The notes under the pieces: model-generated
The model's database searches: none
The model's input: the letters and a program-made list of their open reading frames with translations, nothing else
What the model was told of the DNA's origin: nothing
Source: DATADD01 sp046262355
GTDB taxonomy: Bacteria > Actinomycetota > CADDZG01 > WHSQ01
DNA: 63,608 nucleotides
Direction: 5' to 3'
NCBI GenBank assembly: GCA_046262355.1
Contig: JBHEMX010000035.1
Span: 1-63,608, forward strand
Shown here: in pieces, positions 17,381 through 27,014 of the stretch
Layout: every line of letters begins with the position of its first letter
How positions within the stretch are numbered: the first letter of the stretch is position 1
Program-made: the position numbers and the translations under genes

Positions 17381-18304
17381 GTGATCGACTTCCGCTACCA
17401 CGTCGTCTCGATCGTCGCCGTGTTGTTCGCGCTCGCCATCGGGATCATCTTCGGCTCGGGCTTCCTCGGCGGAGCGCTTCTGAACCGGCTCGACACCGCG
17501 CTCGACGACCTCGACCGCAGGAACCAGGAGCTGCTGCGCGACCTGCGCGAGCTCAGGCAGTTCGCCGACGAGTCCGAGCGCCCTCTGGTGCAGGGTGCCC
17601 TGCAGGGCCGGGACGTCCTCGTGTTCACCGCCGAAGGGACGGACACTGCCACCGTCGATGGAGTGCGGGATGCGATCGGGATCGCCGGTGGGGCCGTGAT
17701 CGGCACGGTCGAGGCGACGACGAGGCTCGAGTTGGAGGATCCCGACGAGCGCGCACTGCTGGCGGAGATGCTGGCCTCGGACGCGACCGGCGCGGATGCG
17801 CTGCGAAGGGACACCGCCAGGTTGCTGGCGGCCAGAGCGGTGGCGGCGGCCTCCTTCTCCTTCGATCGCCCCCGCATCGGCCCGACCGCCGACGGACGTC
17901 TTCTGGAGATGCTCGAAGACTTCGGCGCCGAGAACTTCCTTCAGACCGATGGGTTCGACGAGGCCGATCCCACGGTTCCGCCCGGTTCGATGTTCGTGAT
18001 CGTCGCCGGCAACGCCGATCCGGCGCCTCTCGGTTGGCGGGGCTTCGTCACCGCCCTGGCGACGAACCTCGCAGTGCGCGACGTCACCGTGCTGGTGGCC
18101 GAGCCGAGCGCGAGCGCGTGGGGCATCGTCGACTCGATCTGCGACGACGCCGCCGACCGAGTCTCCACCGTCAACCAGGCCGACACCGTTCCCGGGCGCG
18201 TCGGAGTCGTACTCACCCTCAAGGCGGGACCCGCCGTGGGTCACCATGGGGTCGGCGCCTGCGCCGAAGACGGCATCATCCCGGCGCCGGAACAAGCCGG
18301 CTGA
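17381..18304 (+). CDS. steB: SteB/MctB-like outer-wall protein
   Basis: 307 residues. DFRYHVVSIVAVLFALAIGI-IFGSG at the N-terminus (about 2-27) is the single membrane anchor of the SteB/MctB family. A coiled coil follows (LDTALDDLDRRNQELLRDL), then a soluble periplasmic part. The mycobacterial member (Rv1698) was described both as a copper-handling protein and as the partner of SteA in cell separation. GTG 17381 starts four bases after steA. The steA-steB pair and the murJ gene just downstream point to cell-wall remodelling at the septum. Confidence 0.85.
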   Translation: MIDFRYHVVSIVAVLFALAIGIIFGSGFLGGALLNRLDTALDDLDRRNQELLRDLRELRQFADESERPLVQGALQGRDVLVFTAEGTDTATVDGVRDAIGIAGGAVIGTVEATTRLELEDPDERALLAEMLASDATGADALRRDTARLLAARAVAAASFSFDRPRIGPTADGRLLEMLEDFGAENFLQTDGFDEADPTVPPGSMFVIVAGNADPAPLGWRGFVTALATNLAVRDVTVLVAEPSASAWGIVDSICDDAADRVSTVNQADTVPGRVGVVLTLKAGPAVGHHGVGACAEDGIIPAPEQAG

Positions 18305-18307
18305 GGC

Positions 18308-19921
18308 GTGGAGGCGGGAGCCGGAGGGCGCTCGCTGGCGCGCGGAGCCGCCGCGATGACGGTGGCTTCCGCCATCTCGCGCGTCACCGGATTCGTGCGC
18401 GTCGTCGTGGTGGCGGCGGCGATGGGCACGACCTTCTTGGCCAACACCTATCAGACGGCGAACACCGCGCCCAACGTGATCTTCGAGCTCGTGGCCGCCG
18501 GCGTCCTGACCTCCGTGTTCGTCCCGACCTTCGTCGACTACATCGTGCGCGACGAGCGCGAGCAGGGTTGGCACGCCGCGAACGTCCTCGGCTCCGTGGC
18601 CCTTGCGGCCCTGCTGGGGCTGGCTCTGCTGCTGGCTCTGACTGCCCCCCTCGCGATGCGACTCCTGACGATCGGCGTAGAGGATCCGGAGCTGCGTTCG
18701 CAGGAGATCGCCCTCGGCGCCACGTTCCTCAGGCTGTTCGCTCCCCAGGTCATCTTCTACGGCGCGGGCATGATCATGACTGCGGCGCTGCATGCACATC
18801 GTCGCTTCGGGATCGGCGCCGTCGCGCCCATCTTCAACAACGTTGTGGTGATCGGCGTCTATCTCACCTACGCCGCCATGCGGGCGGACCGTCCTCCCAC
18901 GGTCTCCGGCATCACCGGGGCCGAGACCCTCGTGCTGGGCGCCGGCACGACGCTGGGAGTCGTGGCCATGACCGTCTCTCTCATCCCGCAGCTTCGTCGC
19001 CTCGGATGGCGCTTTCGCTGGCGCTTCTATCCCGCGCATCCGGCGGTTGCGAAGGCCGCGCGGCTGGGGGTGTGGGCGCTCGGCTATGCGGGCGGCTATC
19101 AGGCCGGACTGATCGTCGTGCTGATGCTCGCCAATCGCGTAGAGGGAGGAGTGGCCGCCTATCAGTGGGCTTACACGTTCTTCTACGTCCCGCATGCGCT
19201 CTTCGCGGTACCCCTCGCCAACGTGTTGTTTCCCGCCATGTCGGAGCACGTCGCGCGTCGCGAGGAGGACTCCTTCCTCGCGCGCTTGAGGGAGGGCCTG
19301 GGCATGCTTGCCTTCATCCTTCTGCCGACCGCGGCGTTCCTGGTGATGGCGGCGGAGCCCGTTGCGCGCCTGACGCTCCAGTACGGCGCCATGACGAGGG
19401 AAGGAGCCGAGTTGGTGGGACGCGTCCTTGCCGCATTCGCCGTGGGCCTGCCCACCTATTCGGCGTTCCTCACGCTGACGCGCTCTCACTACGCGCTCGG
19501 AGACACGAGATCACCGGCTCTCGTCAACGCCGCCGCGATCGCCGTGGCGAGCGCTTCGGGAGTCGGGCTCTTCATGTCCCTGCCGCCGGAGTGGCGCGTG
19601 CCCGGACTCGCGCTCGGGCACTCGATCGGCTTCGCGCTCGGGACCGTGGCGCTGAGCCGGCTGCTGTCGAGCCGGTTCGGTCACGTCGGCACGACCTCCT
19701 TGACGGCGGCCCTCGTGCGCTCGCTCGGAGCGACCCTGCCCACCGTGGCCGTCATGGCGCTGGTACGCGCTCTCGTCCCCGACGCCGGCAGGGCGGAGGC
19801 CCTCGTCGCCGTCGCCACCACGGCAGCGTCCGGGGCGCTCGTTTACCTCGGCGTCATGAAGCTGTCCGGATCCCAGGAGATGGCGAGGATCACCGCGCTG
19901 GTCACGCGAGCCCGAGCGTGA
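18308..19921 (+). CDS. murJ: Lipid II flippase MurJ/MviN
   Basis: 537 residues with about fourteen transmembrane segments, typical of the MATE-like MviN family that flips lipid II across the membrane for peptidoglycan synthesis. The family hallmarks are the N-terminal TVASAISRVTGFVRVVVVAAAMG, with the conserved ISRxTGFxR arginine, then NTYQTANTAPNVIFELVA and SVFVPTFVDY, and FYVPHALFAVPLANVLFPAMSE in the middle. GTG 18308 starts three bases after steB. The C-terminus overlaps the glycosyltransferase start (GTGA), so the genes form one transcription unit. Confidence 0.94.
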   Translation: MEAGAGGRSLARGAAAMTVASAISRVTGFVRVVVVAAAMGTTFLANTYQTANTAPNVIFELVAAGVLTSVFVPTFVDYIVRDEREQGWHAANVLGSVALAALLGLALLLALTAPLAMRLLTIGVEDPELRSQEIALGATFLRLFAPQVIFYGAGMIMTAALHAHRRFGIGAVAPIFNNVVVIGVYLTYAAMRADRPPTVSGITGAETLVLGAGTTLGVVAMTVSLIPQLRRLGWRFRWRFYPAHPAVAKAARLGVWALGYAGGYQAGLIVVLMLANRVEGGVAAYQWAYTFFYVPHALFAVPLANVLFPAMSEHVARREEDSFLARLREGLGMLAFILLPTAAFLVMAAEPVARLTLQYGAMTREGAELVGRVLAAFAVGLPTYSAFLTLTRSHYALGDTRSPALVNAAAIAVASASGVGLFMSLPPEWRVPGLALGHSIGFALGTVALSRLLSSRFGHVGTTSLTAALVRSLGATLPTVAVMALVRALVPDAGRAEALVAVATTAASGALVYLGVMKLSGSQEMARITALVTRARA

Positions 19922-21021
19922 GCACGTCGCGCGTCCGCGTGCTCGAGGTCCTCGGCCGCTCTGCAGGAGGGATCGCGCGCCACGTCGCGCAGCTCGTGGG
20001 TGCGCTCGACGACCACAACGGTCTGGTGGTCGACGTCGCCTGTCCGCCGGATCTCCCCCTCGCGATGCCCAAGCCGTTGCTCCCGCTGGTCATCCCCAAC
20101 GGTCCCAGGGGGCATGGAGCCGCGCGCCGCTCGCTGGCGATGATCGCCCGCGCCGGCGGCTACGAAGTGATCCATGCTCACGGCCTCCGAGCGGGGGTCG
20201 ACGCCGGGCTCGCGACGCTGCGTTCAACGCCTGTGCTGCTCACCGTCCACAACCTCGTTCGCCCAGACATCGCCGGTCGGGGGCGCGCGTGGTCCCTGAG
20301 GTGGTCGGAGCCGCTGGCCGTGCGCCTGTCGATGCGCACCTTCGCGGTATCCGAGGAGATCGCAACCTCGCTCAGGTCGGCGACGCCACGCCAGGCGCAC
20401 AAGATCGAGGTCCTCCATCTCGGTATCGGAGAGGCGCCCACCGTCGAACGCGACGCGCTCGGCGTCAGGAGCGAGCTCGGCGTCGCCGATGACGACGCCC
20501 TCATCGTGACCGCGGCTCGCCTCGTGCCGCAGAAGGCGCTCGACGTGGCCCTGAGGGCCGTGGCGGCGCTGCCGCGCGCCACGCTGGCGCTCTTCGGCGA
20601 AGGACCCTTGCGCGCGCGTCTCGAGGAGATGACACGCGCGCTCGGGATCGCAGAGCGCGTGCGATTCATGGGCTGGCGCGACGATCTCGCCGATCACATC
20701 GCCGCGGCCGACGTCTTCTGCCTCTCGTCGACGTGGGAGGGGGTGCCGCTCGCCGCGCAAGAAGCGATCCTGCTCGGGACGCCGGTCGTTGCAACTGACG
20801 TTGGAGGCATGGGCGAACTGATCGAGGACAAGGTTTCGGGGCGACTCGTGCCCAAGGGCGACGCGGCGGCGCTCGCGCGCGCTCTCGGAGACCTGCTCGG
20901 GGCGCCCGCGGTTGCCCGACGCTACGCGGAGCGCGCCGGAAGCGACCTCGCCGAGAAGTTCTCGACGGCGCGCATGCTCGCCCGGCTCGAGGAGGCCTAC
21001 CGTGCCGCGGCTCGGGCATAG
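19918..21021 (+). CDS. GT4 family glycosyltransferase
   Basis: 367 residues. N-terminal Rossmann half with VLEVLGRSAGGIARHVAQL; C-terminal half with VTAARLVPQKALDVALRAV, LFGEGPLRARLEEM and the EX7E motif in STWEGVPLAAQEAILLGTP, then VVATDVGGMGELI. This is a retaining GT-B enzyme of family 4, probably acting on a membrane-linked or phospholipid acceptor; donor and acceptor are not identifiable. The start GTG 19918 overlaps the murJ stop by four bases. It shares an operon with murJ and two membrane proteins, suggesting a role in cell envelope glycan or glycolipid synthesis. Confidence 0.88.
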   Translation: MSTSRVRVLEVLGRSAGGIARHVAQLVGALDDHNGLVVDVACPPDLPLAMPKPLLPLVIPNGPRGHGAARRSLAMIARAGGYEVIHAHGLRAGVDAGLATLRSTPVLLTVHNLVRPDIAGRGRAWSLRWSEPLAVRLSMRTFAVSEEIATSLRSATPRQAHKIEVLHLGIGEAPTVERDALGVRSELGVADDDALIVTAARLVPQKALDVALRAVAALPRATLALFGEGPLRARLEEMTRALGIAERVRFMGWRDDLADHIAAADVFCLSSTWEGVPLAAQEAILLGTPVVATDVGGMGELIEDKVSGRLVPKGDAAALARALGDLLGAPAVARRYAERAGSDLAEKFSTARMLARLEEAYRAAARA

Positions 21022-23203
21022 CGCAGCGCTGCTGCTGGGCGCGCTCGCGGTGACCCTCTGTCCGACGGCGGCGGTCGCCCAGGACACGTGCCGGCACGCC
21101 GTGATACTCACGTTGCCGGGCGTGACCTGGGGTGACGTGCGCGCCGCAGGCCCCTCGGAGATCCTCGACGCGGCGCGCGCCGGCGCCTTGGGGTCGATAT
21201 CGGTGCGCACGAACACCGCACGGACGTCGTATGCGGCGGGCTTCGGGAGCATCGGAGCGGGAGCGCGCGTAGACGGGGCGCGCTCCGCCGGGGGCCCGGC
21301 CGCCGCATCGGACCCCGTGGCCCTGGAGGCGTCCCCGCCGCTCGTCTCCGGGATGGTGGCTGCCGGCCTCGCCGAGATGAAAGACCTCGCCCGGCGCGCC
21401 GGCTATCGCGCCGCGCCGGGCGCCCTCGGCTCTGCGCTCGACGACATCCCACTCATCGCCGTCGGCAACGGCGATCGAGGGATGCCGCCGCCGCTGCCTG
21501 CGGGCTTCGGCCGGTGGACGCTGCTCGGGGCGATGGATCGCGCCGGTCGGGTGGCCCTCTCCGCCACCGGTGGGAAGCTCCTGCGCGCCGCTGCCGACGC
21601 CCCCTACGGCGTCCGCACGGACCCCACGCGGATGCGGCGCGCGGTCGAGGAGGCGCTCGCCGTCCCCTGCTCGGTGGTGATGATCGAGCAAGGCGACGTC
21701 GCGCGCGCCGACACGGCGGCCCTCGCGTCCACCGAGCGCGCCGCGCGCGTCGACATGACCACGGCGCTCCTTGCCGCGAGCGACGTCCTCGAGCGGGCCC
21801 GAGCGCTGCTCGACCCGGACCGTGACCTCCTCATGATCGTGTCGCCGACGTCGCCGGCGGCCGCCGACCAAGCGCGCCTGGGGGTCGCCATCGCGGTGGG
21901 CCCCGGGTTCGAACCCGGAACCGTGCTCGAGTCCTCGACCACCCGCCGTCGCGGTCTCGTCACGCTCCCGGACGTCGCTCCGACGGTGCTCGATCGCCTC
22001 GGCGTGGCGATGCCCGCGGCGATGAACGGCGGACCGTGGCTTGCAACGGAGGCGGCGTCCGACGATCGCATCCAGGACGCGCTCGACCTCAACTCGGAAT
22101 CCGTGTTCGTGGATGACCTCAAGTCGAACGTGGCAACGGCATTCGTGGTCTTCCAGGTGCTCGTGTACCTCGTGGCGATTCCGCTCGTGGCCCGCAGCGA
22201 GGCGCGCCCGGAGCGGGCGCCGCCGGTGCACTGGCTCGAGCCCGCGGCGCTGGCCGTCGTCGCATTCCCCGTCTCCACGTACCTCGCCGGGATCGCTCGA
22301 GCGCACGAGCTCGGGGCCGGCGGCTTCGTCGCCCTGCTCGTGCTCGTGGACGCAGGGCTCGTCGCGCTCGTGACGATGATCCTCCGTCGACCGCTCGAGC
22401 GCTTGCTCGCGCTTACGGCCCTCACCACGACCGTGCTCGTGGCCGACCTCGCCACGGCGGGCGCGCTGCAGCTCAACACGGTCTTCGGTTACTCGCCGAT
22501 CGTCGCCGGCCGCTTCGCCGGGGCCGGCAACATCGCATTCGCTGTGCTCGGCGCGAGCGGTCTGATCACGGGGGCCCTCATCGTTCACCACCGGCGGCAT
22601 GCTCGCCAAGCCCTGCTCGCGACTGCACTCTTGTTCGCGGCGGTCGTCGTCGTCGACGGCGCCCCCCAACTCGGAAGCGACGTGGGCGGCACTCTCGCGC
22701 TGGTTCCGGCGCTCGGCGTCACGTGGCTGCTGCTCGCGGGACGTCGCCCGAGCCCGAGAATCGTCGTGCTCAGCGTCGTGGCCGGCGTGGTCGTGCTGGG
22801 CGCCTTCCTCGCGCTCGACCTGGCGCGCCCGCCGGATGACCGCACCCACCTGGCGCGCCTGTTCATCGACGTGCGCGCGAGAGGGCTGCCGGTGCTCGTC
22901 GACACGATCGACAGGAAGGCGACCGCGAACATCCGCGTGTTCCGATCCACGGTCTACACGCTCTTCGTGCCGCCCGCGCTCGGGGTCATGGCGTGGCTCC
23001 TGCGCCGGCCGCGTGGGAGGTGGGAGCGGCTGGCGCGCGCCTACCCTCGCCTGCGCGCGGGGCTGATCGGAGGACTCGTCTTGGCGGTGCTCGGCTTCGC
23101 CGTCAACGACTCCGGGATCGTCGTCCCCGCAGTGATCCTCTCGTACCTCGTCCCGATGGCGTTGCTGGTGCACCTCGCGTTGGACCGGGACGCCTCACCA
23201 TGA
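21002..23203 (+). CDS. Secreted alkaline-phosphatase-like domain plus membrane region
   Basis: 733 residues. A signal peptide-like segment LLLGALAVTLCPTAAVAQD (about 9-27) precedes a soluble domain of about 350 residues. Its end, LVTLPDVAPTVLDRLGVAMPA, is characteristic of the alkaline-phosphatase/sulfatase fold; the start VILTLPGVTW lacks the usual metal-binding DGxR-type motif, so activity is doubtful. From about residue 375 there are eight to ten transmembrane helices. GTG 21002 gives MPRLGHSAALLLG and overlaps the glycosyltransferase by 20 bases. Proteins of this layout occur beside glycosyltransferases in other actinobacteria, as I recall. Possible role: envelope polymer modification or transport. 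Confidence 0.65.
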   Translation: MPRLGHSAALLLGALAVTLCPTAAVAQDTCRHAVILTLPGVTWGDVRAAGPSEILDAARAGALGSISVRTNTARTSYAAGFGSIGAGARVDGARSAGGPAAASDPVALEASPPLVSGMVAAGLAEMKDLARRAGYRAAPGALGSALDDIPLIAVGNGDRGMPPPLPAGFGRWTLLGAMDRAGRVALSATGGKLLRAAADAPYGVRTDPTRMRRAVEEALAVPCSVVMIEQGDVARADTAALASTERAARVDMTTALLAASDVLERARALLDPDRDLLMIVSPTSPAAADQARLGVAIAVGPGFEPGTVLESSTTRRRGLVTLPDVAPTVLDRLGVAMPAAMNGGPWLATEAASDDRIQDALDLNSESVFVDDLKSNVATAFVVFQVLVYLVAIPLVARSEARPERAPPVHWLEPAALAVVAFPVSTYLAGIARAHELGAGGFVALLVLVDAGLVALVTMILRRPLERLLALTALTTTVLVADLATAGALQLNTVFGYSPIVAGRFAGAGNIAFAVLGASGLITGALIVHHRRHARQALLATALLFAAVVVVDGAPQLGSDVGGTLALVPALGVTWLLLAGRRPSPRIVVLSVVAGVVVLGAFLALDLARPPDDRTHLARLFIDVRARGLPVLVDTIDRKATANIRVFRSTVYTLFVPPALGVMAWLLRRPRGRWERLARAYPRLRAGLIGGLVLAVLGFAVNDSGIVVPAVILSYLVPMALLVHLALDRDASP

Positions 23204-24021
23204 GCTCGCCGTTGTCCTCCGCGCTCGCCCCGGCGACGGCACTGCTCGCCGCGCGGCGCATGGTCCCCGGCGCGATCGCGCACGCTCCCGCCTCGCTGTG
23301 GCGCGTCAACGTGCGCGGCGCCCCCGTGCCGGCCGTGCTGGGGGGGCCTCTCGCCGCGGGCACGGCCGTGGGCCTCTCTCTCGTCGCGGCCGGGGCGGGC
23401 CGGGCGCCCGCTCGACGGGTGGCCGCCGTGACCGGCGGGCTGGTGCTCGTCACGGCCGTGGGCGGCTATGTCGACGACCTGCGAGGAGACGAGCCGGCGC
23501 GCGGCTTCCGAGGCCACCTCGGGGCTCTAGCCTCGGGACGGATCACCGGTGGCGTGGTCAAGATGGCCGCCGGTGGCCTCGGAGGACTCGCCGCGGGCGC
23601 GGCCCTCGAAGGGCCACGCGGTGCGGCCGGCATCGGCACGATCGTCGCCCTGAGCGCCAACCTCGTCAACCTCCTCGACCGCGCCCCGGGGCGCGCCGGG
23701 AAGGCGTCGGCGCTCGCCGCCACATCCCTGATCATGGCGGGGGACCGGTCGTGGTCGGGGAGCGGGGCCGTCCTCCTGGGGGCGGTCATGGGGTGCCTGC
23801 CCGCGGACCTCGGGGAGCGCGCGATGCTGGGCGATGCCGGCGCAGATCCGCTGGGGGCCGCCGTCGGCCTGGGGCTCGCCCTGGCCACGCGCGGGCGCTC
23901 GAGGGGGGTCGCCATCGGCGCGCTGGGGGTTCTCAACGCCGCGTCCGAGAGATGGTCCTTCTCGGAGGTCATCGCTCGCCACGCGTGGCTGCGGCGACTG
24001 GATCGTCTCGGACGAGCCTAG
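23200..24021 (+). CDS. MraY/WecA-like phospho-sugar transferase
   Basis: 273 residues, hydrophobic, of the polyprenyl-phosphate sugar-phosphate transferase family. Motifs: GGYVDDLRGDE (about 88-98, the DD pair), FRGHLGALASGRITGGVVK (about 103-121), NLVNLLDRAPGRAGK (about 152-166, the NxxNxxD motif) and MLGDAGADPLGAAVG (about 209-223). Family members transfer sugar-1-phosphate from UDP-sugar to undecaprenyl phosphate. It is shorter than MraY (about 360 residues) and lacks the first helices. ATG 23200 overlaps the previous stop by four bases. Together with the glycosyltransferase and the AP-like protein it forms an envelope-glycan cluster between murJ and pyrG. Confidence 0.78.
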   Translation: MSSPLSSALAPATALLAARRMVPGAIAHAPASLWRVNVRGAPVPAVLGGPLAAGTAVGLSLVAAGAGRAPARRVAAVTGGLVLVTAVGGYVDDLRGDEPARGFRGHLGALASGRITGGVVKMAAGGLGGLAAGAALEGPRGAAGIGTIVALSANLVNLLDRAPGRAGKASALAATSLIMAGDRSWSGSGAVLLGAVMGCLPADLGERAMLGDAGADPLGAAVGLGLALATRGRSRGVAIGALGVLNAASERWSFSEVIARHAWLRRLDRLGRA

Positions 24022-24212
24022 TGCCCGGCGCTACCTACGCGACGGACCACCCCGAGGTGGCTCCGAGCGGATGAAACGAAATCCAAGCGCGCCGTGCTAG
24101 CGTGAAATGACTTCCTCCAGGAGCGGGCGCGGCCGTTCGGCGGAGCGCTCATGGGGGTCGTCACCTGTTCGTTCCCTGGGCGTCGTGCCCGCGCATAGCG
24201 ATCGGAGGGTTG
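24022..24212. promoter_or_regulatory. Upstream region of pyrG
   Basis: 191 bp gap. TAGCGT at about 24097-24102, preceded at a loose distance by A-rich tgaaacgaaa, could be a -10 element for pyrG and would leave a leader of about 100 nt. A ribosome site GGAGG at 24204-24208 stands before GTG 24213. No other gene is supported. Confidence 0.4.
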
Positions 24213-25853
24213 GTGGCGAAGCACGTTTTCGTGACGGGCGGTGTGGTTTCGAGCCTTGGAAAGGGCATCACGGCGGCGTCTCTCGGCCGGCTTCTCAAGG
24301 CGCGCGACCTCCGTGTGATGGTCCAGAAACTCGATCCCTACATCAACGTCGACCCGGGCACGATGAATCCCTTCCAGCACGGCGAGGTCTTCGTGACGGA
24401 AGACGGAGGCGAGACCGACCTCGATCTCGGCCATTACGAGCGTTTCATCGACGAGAACATGTTCAGGGCGTCAAACGTGACCACCGGCGCCATCTATCAG
24501 TCCGTCATCGCACAGGAACGCCGCGGCGACTTCCTCGGCGACACCGTGCAGGTCATCCCTCACATCACCAACGTGATCAAAGAGCGAATCCGCATGCTCG
24601 CCGATGACTCAGGCGCCGATGTACTGATAACCGAGATCGGTGGAACCGTCGGCGACATCGAGTCTCTTCCCTTCCTCGAGGCGATCCGGCAGCTGAAGAC
24701 CGAGCTGGGGCGCAACGACACCTGCTACATCCACGTGACGCTCGTCCCCTACATGAGCCCCGCGGGGGAGCTGAAGACCAAGCCGACCCAACACTCCGTG
24801 CGCGAGCTACGCAGCATCGGCATCCAGCCCGATGCGATCGTGTGCCGCTCGGACCGGCCGATCGCGCCGAGCCTCAAGCGCAAGGTCTCCCTCCTGTGCG
24901 ACGTGCGCACCGAGGCGATCGTGTCGGCCGTCGATTCCGACAACATCTACGAGATCCCTCTGGTGCTGAGAAGCGAGGGCCTCGACGGGTTCGTCGTCGA
25001 CCATCTTCGCATCGACGACGCGCGCGAACCAGACCTGGCCGCCTGGAAGGGACTCGTCACCCGCATCGAGTCGGCAAGGCGCCGGGTGCGCATCGGGATC
25101 ATCGGAAAGTACGTGAAGCTCCCCGACGCCTATCTCTCCGTCGTGGAGAGCCTGAAGCACGCGGGCTTCTCGCACGACGCGGAACTCGAGATCGTCTGGA
25201 TCGCGTCGGACGACCTCGAGGGGGCAGATCTGGACGTCGCGCTCGGGGACCTCGACGGCATCCTCGTCCCCGGCGGCTTCGGCGTGCGCGGGATCGAGGG
25301 GAAGATCGAGGCCGTTCGGTTCGCGCGCGAGCGCGCCGTTCCGTTCTTCGGGATCTGCCTCGGCCTCCAGTGCACGGTGATCGAGTTCGCACGCAACGTT
25401 GCATCCTTGTCGGGGGCCAACTCATCCGAGTTCGACGCCTCCACTCCCTTCCCCGTCGTCGACATCCTGGTGGGCCAGGACCTCACTTCGATGGGCGGAA
25501 CGATGCGCCTTGGGGCATATCCCTGCCGCTTGTTGCCCGGCACCAAGGCGCATACAGCCTACGGGACCGAGCTCATATTCGAGCGTCATCGGCACCGCTA
25601 CGAGGTGAACCCTCGCTTCCGCAGGAAGCTCGAGGACGCCGGGCTCGTGTGCTCGGGAGAGTCACCGGACCGCACGCTGGTCGAGATCGTCGAGCTGCAA
25701 GACCATCCCTGGTTCGTGACCGCCCAGTTCCATCCGGAGTTCAAGAGCCGCCCCGACCGTCCCCATCCGCTGTTCCGCGACTTCGTAGGTGCTGCGCTAG
25801 GGCGACGAGAGGGCGCCGCGTCCCTCGAGGAGCTGACCGAGACGCGGCTCTGA
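24213..25853 (+). CDS. pyrG: CTP synthase
   Basis: 546 residues, full length. The synthetase domain opens AKHVFVTGGVVSSLGKGI with the ATP P-loop-like SSLGKG. DPYINVDPGTMNPFQHGEVF and TEIGGTVGDIES follow. The glutaminase domain has the nucleophile loop FFGICLGLQCTVIE (Cys) and the His/Glu pair in FHPEFKSRPDRPHPLF. It converts UTP to CTP with glutamine. GTG 24213 is chosen because GGAGG is spaced correctly; TTG 24210 is adjacent. pyrG occupies the same relative position before xerD in mycobacteria. Confidence 0.97.
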   Translation: MAKHVFVTGGVVSSLGKGITAASLGRLLKARDLRVMVQKLDPYINVDPGTMNPFQHGEVFVTEDGGETDLDLGHYERFIDENMFRASNVTTGAIYQSVIAQERRGDFLGDTVQVIPHITNVIKERIRMLADDSGADVLITEIGGTVGDIESLPFLEAIRQLKTELGRNDTCYIHVTLVPYMSPAGELKTKPTQHSVRELRSIGIQPDAIVCRSDRPIAPSLKRKVSLLCDVRTEAIVSAVDSDNIYEIPLVLRSEGLDGFVVDHLRIDDAREPDLAAWKGLVTRIESARRRVRIGIIGKYVKLPDAYLSVVESLKHAGFSHDAELEIVWIASDDLEGADLDVALGDLDGILVPGGFGVRGIEGKIEAVRFARERAVPFFGICLGLQCTVIEFARNVASLSGANSSEFDASTPFPVVDILVGQDLTSMGGTMRLGAYPCRLLPGTKAHTAYGTELIFERHRHRYEVNPRFRRKLEDAGLVCSGESPDRTLVEIVELQDHPWFVTAQFHPEFKSRPDRPHPLFRDFVGAALGRREGAASLEELTETRL

Positions 25854-25901
25854 GCCCTGCCCGACTGGTCACTCCAGGCGCGAGGGCTTAGTGTCACGCT
25901 T

Positions 25902-27014
25902 GTGAAGGTGGGCGTCCCGCGCGAGATCAAGGACAACGAGTACCGGGTCGCGATAACTCCCGCCGGCGTACGAGAGCTCACCGTGGGAGGCCACACGGTG
26001 GTGATCGAACACGACGCGGGAAGTGGCTCGAGCATCTCCGACGAGGAGTTCGAGCGCGCTGGTGCAGAGATCGTCCCCAACGCTCAGGCGGTCTTCTCCG
26101 ATTCGGATCTGGTCCTCAAGGTCAAGGAACCGATCGAGGACGAATACGGCTTGCTGCGTGAGGACCTCGTCCTCTTCACCTATCTGCACCTAGCCGCGAG
26201 CGAACCGCTCACGAAAGCCCTGATCGACAGCAGAACGACCGCCGTCGCGTACGAAACGGTTGAGTTCCCCGACGGCTCGCTCCCGCTGCTGGCCCCGATG
26301 AGCGAGGTGGCGGGACGGATGGCTCCTCAGGTGGGCGCCAACTTCCTCGAGCGCGAGCGCGGTGGCAGAGGCGTGCTCATGGGCGGGGTTTCGGGCGTAC
26401 GACCTGCGAAGGTCGTCATCATCGGCGCGGGTATGGCGGGCATGAACGCGGCGTGGATCGCGCAGGGGATGGAGGCCGAGGTCGTGATCCTCGACAGGAA
26501 CATCAACAAGTTGCGCGACGTAGACCGCATCCACAAGGGACGCATACTGACCCTTGCGTCGAACCGCTTGTCCGTCGAGCAGACGGTCGTGCAGGCGGAC
26601 CTGGTGATCGGCGCGGTCCTCGTGCCGGGGGCTCTTGCACCCAAGATCGTCAGCGAGGCAAACGTCAAGGAGATGAAACCAGGGTCCGTGATCGTCGATA
26701 TCTCGATCGACCAGGGTGGTTGCTTCGAAACGTCGCACATGACGACCCACTCGGACCCCACTTACGTCATCGGGGAAGTCGTGCACTACTGCGTCGGCAA
26801 CATGCCCGGCGCCGTTCCGCACACATCTACCTATGCGCTGACGAACGCGACGCTGCCGTACGTCGCCGCGCTGGCGGACCAGGGGGTCGAAGCCTCCATC
26901 GCGGAGGATCCGGCGCTCGCCAGAGGGGTCAACGTCTATCGAGGGGCGCTCGTGTACGAACCGGTGGCCGAGGCACACGGTCTCGGATGGACGCCGCTCG
27001 CCGAAGCCCTCTGA
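25902..27014 (+). CDS. ald: Alanine dehydrogenase
   Basis: 370 residues, normal length for hexameric L-alanine dehydrogenase, which interconverts L-alanine and pyruvate plus ammonia with NAD. Substrate-domain motifs include MKVGVPREIKDNEYRVAITP (start) and KVKEPIEDE; the Rossmann segment is VVIIGAGMAGMNAAWIAQGM (about 170-190). VYVIGEVVHYCVGNMPGAVPHTST in the form YVIGEVVHYCVGNMPGAVP is diagnostic. GTG 25902 follows TAGTGT (25889-25894) by seven bases, so a leaderless mRNA is likely. Confidence 0.96.
   Translation: MKVGVPREIKDNEYRVAITPAGVRELTVGGHTVVIEHDAGSGSSISDEEFERAGAEIVPNAQAVFSDSDLVLKVKEPIEDEYGLLREDLVLFTYLHLAASEPLTKALIDSRTTAVAYETVEFPDGSLPLLAPMSEVAGRMAPQVGANFLERERGGRGVLMGGVSGVRPAKVVIIGAGMAGMNAAWIAQGMEAEVVILDRNINKLRDVDRIHKGRILTLASNRLSVEQTVVQADLVIGAVLVPGALAPKIVSEANVKEMKPGSVIVDISIDQGGCFETSHMTTHSDPTYVIGEVVHYCVGNMPGAVPHTSTYALTNATLPYVAALADQGVEASIAEDPALARGVNVYRGALVYEPVAEAHGLGWTPLAEAL

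Noticed and set aside
17360..19489. Long minus-strand open frame (about 700 codons) opposite steB-murJ
   Set aside because: High GC makes antisense frames long. The product is His/Arg/Gly-rich with no domain, while the plus strand encodes SteB and MurJ.
20666..23173. 835-codon minus-strand frame opposite the AP-like gene
   Set aside because: Antisense shadow of a high-GC gene; no motifs, low-complexity Arg/His.
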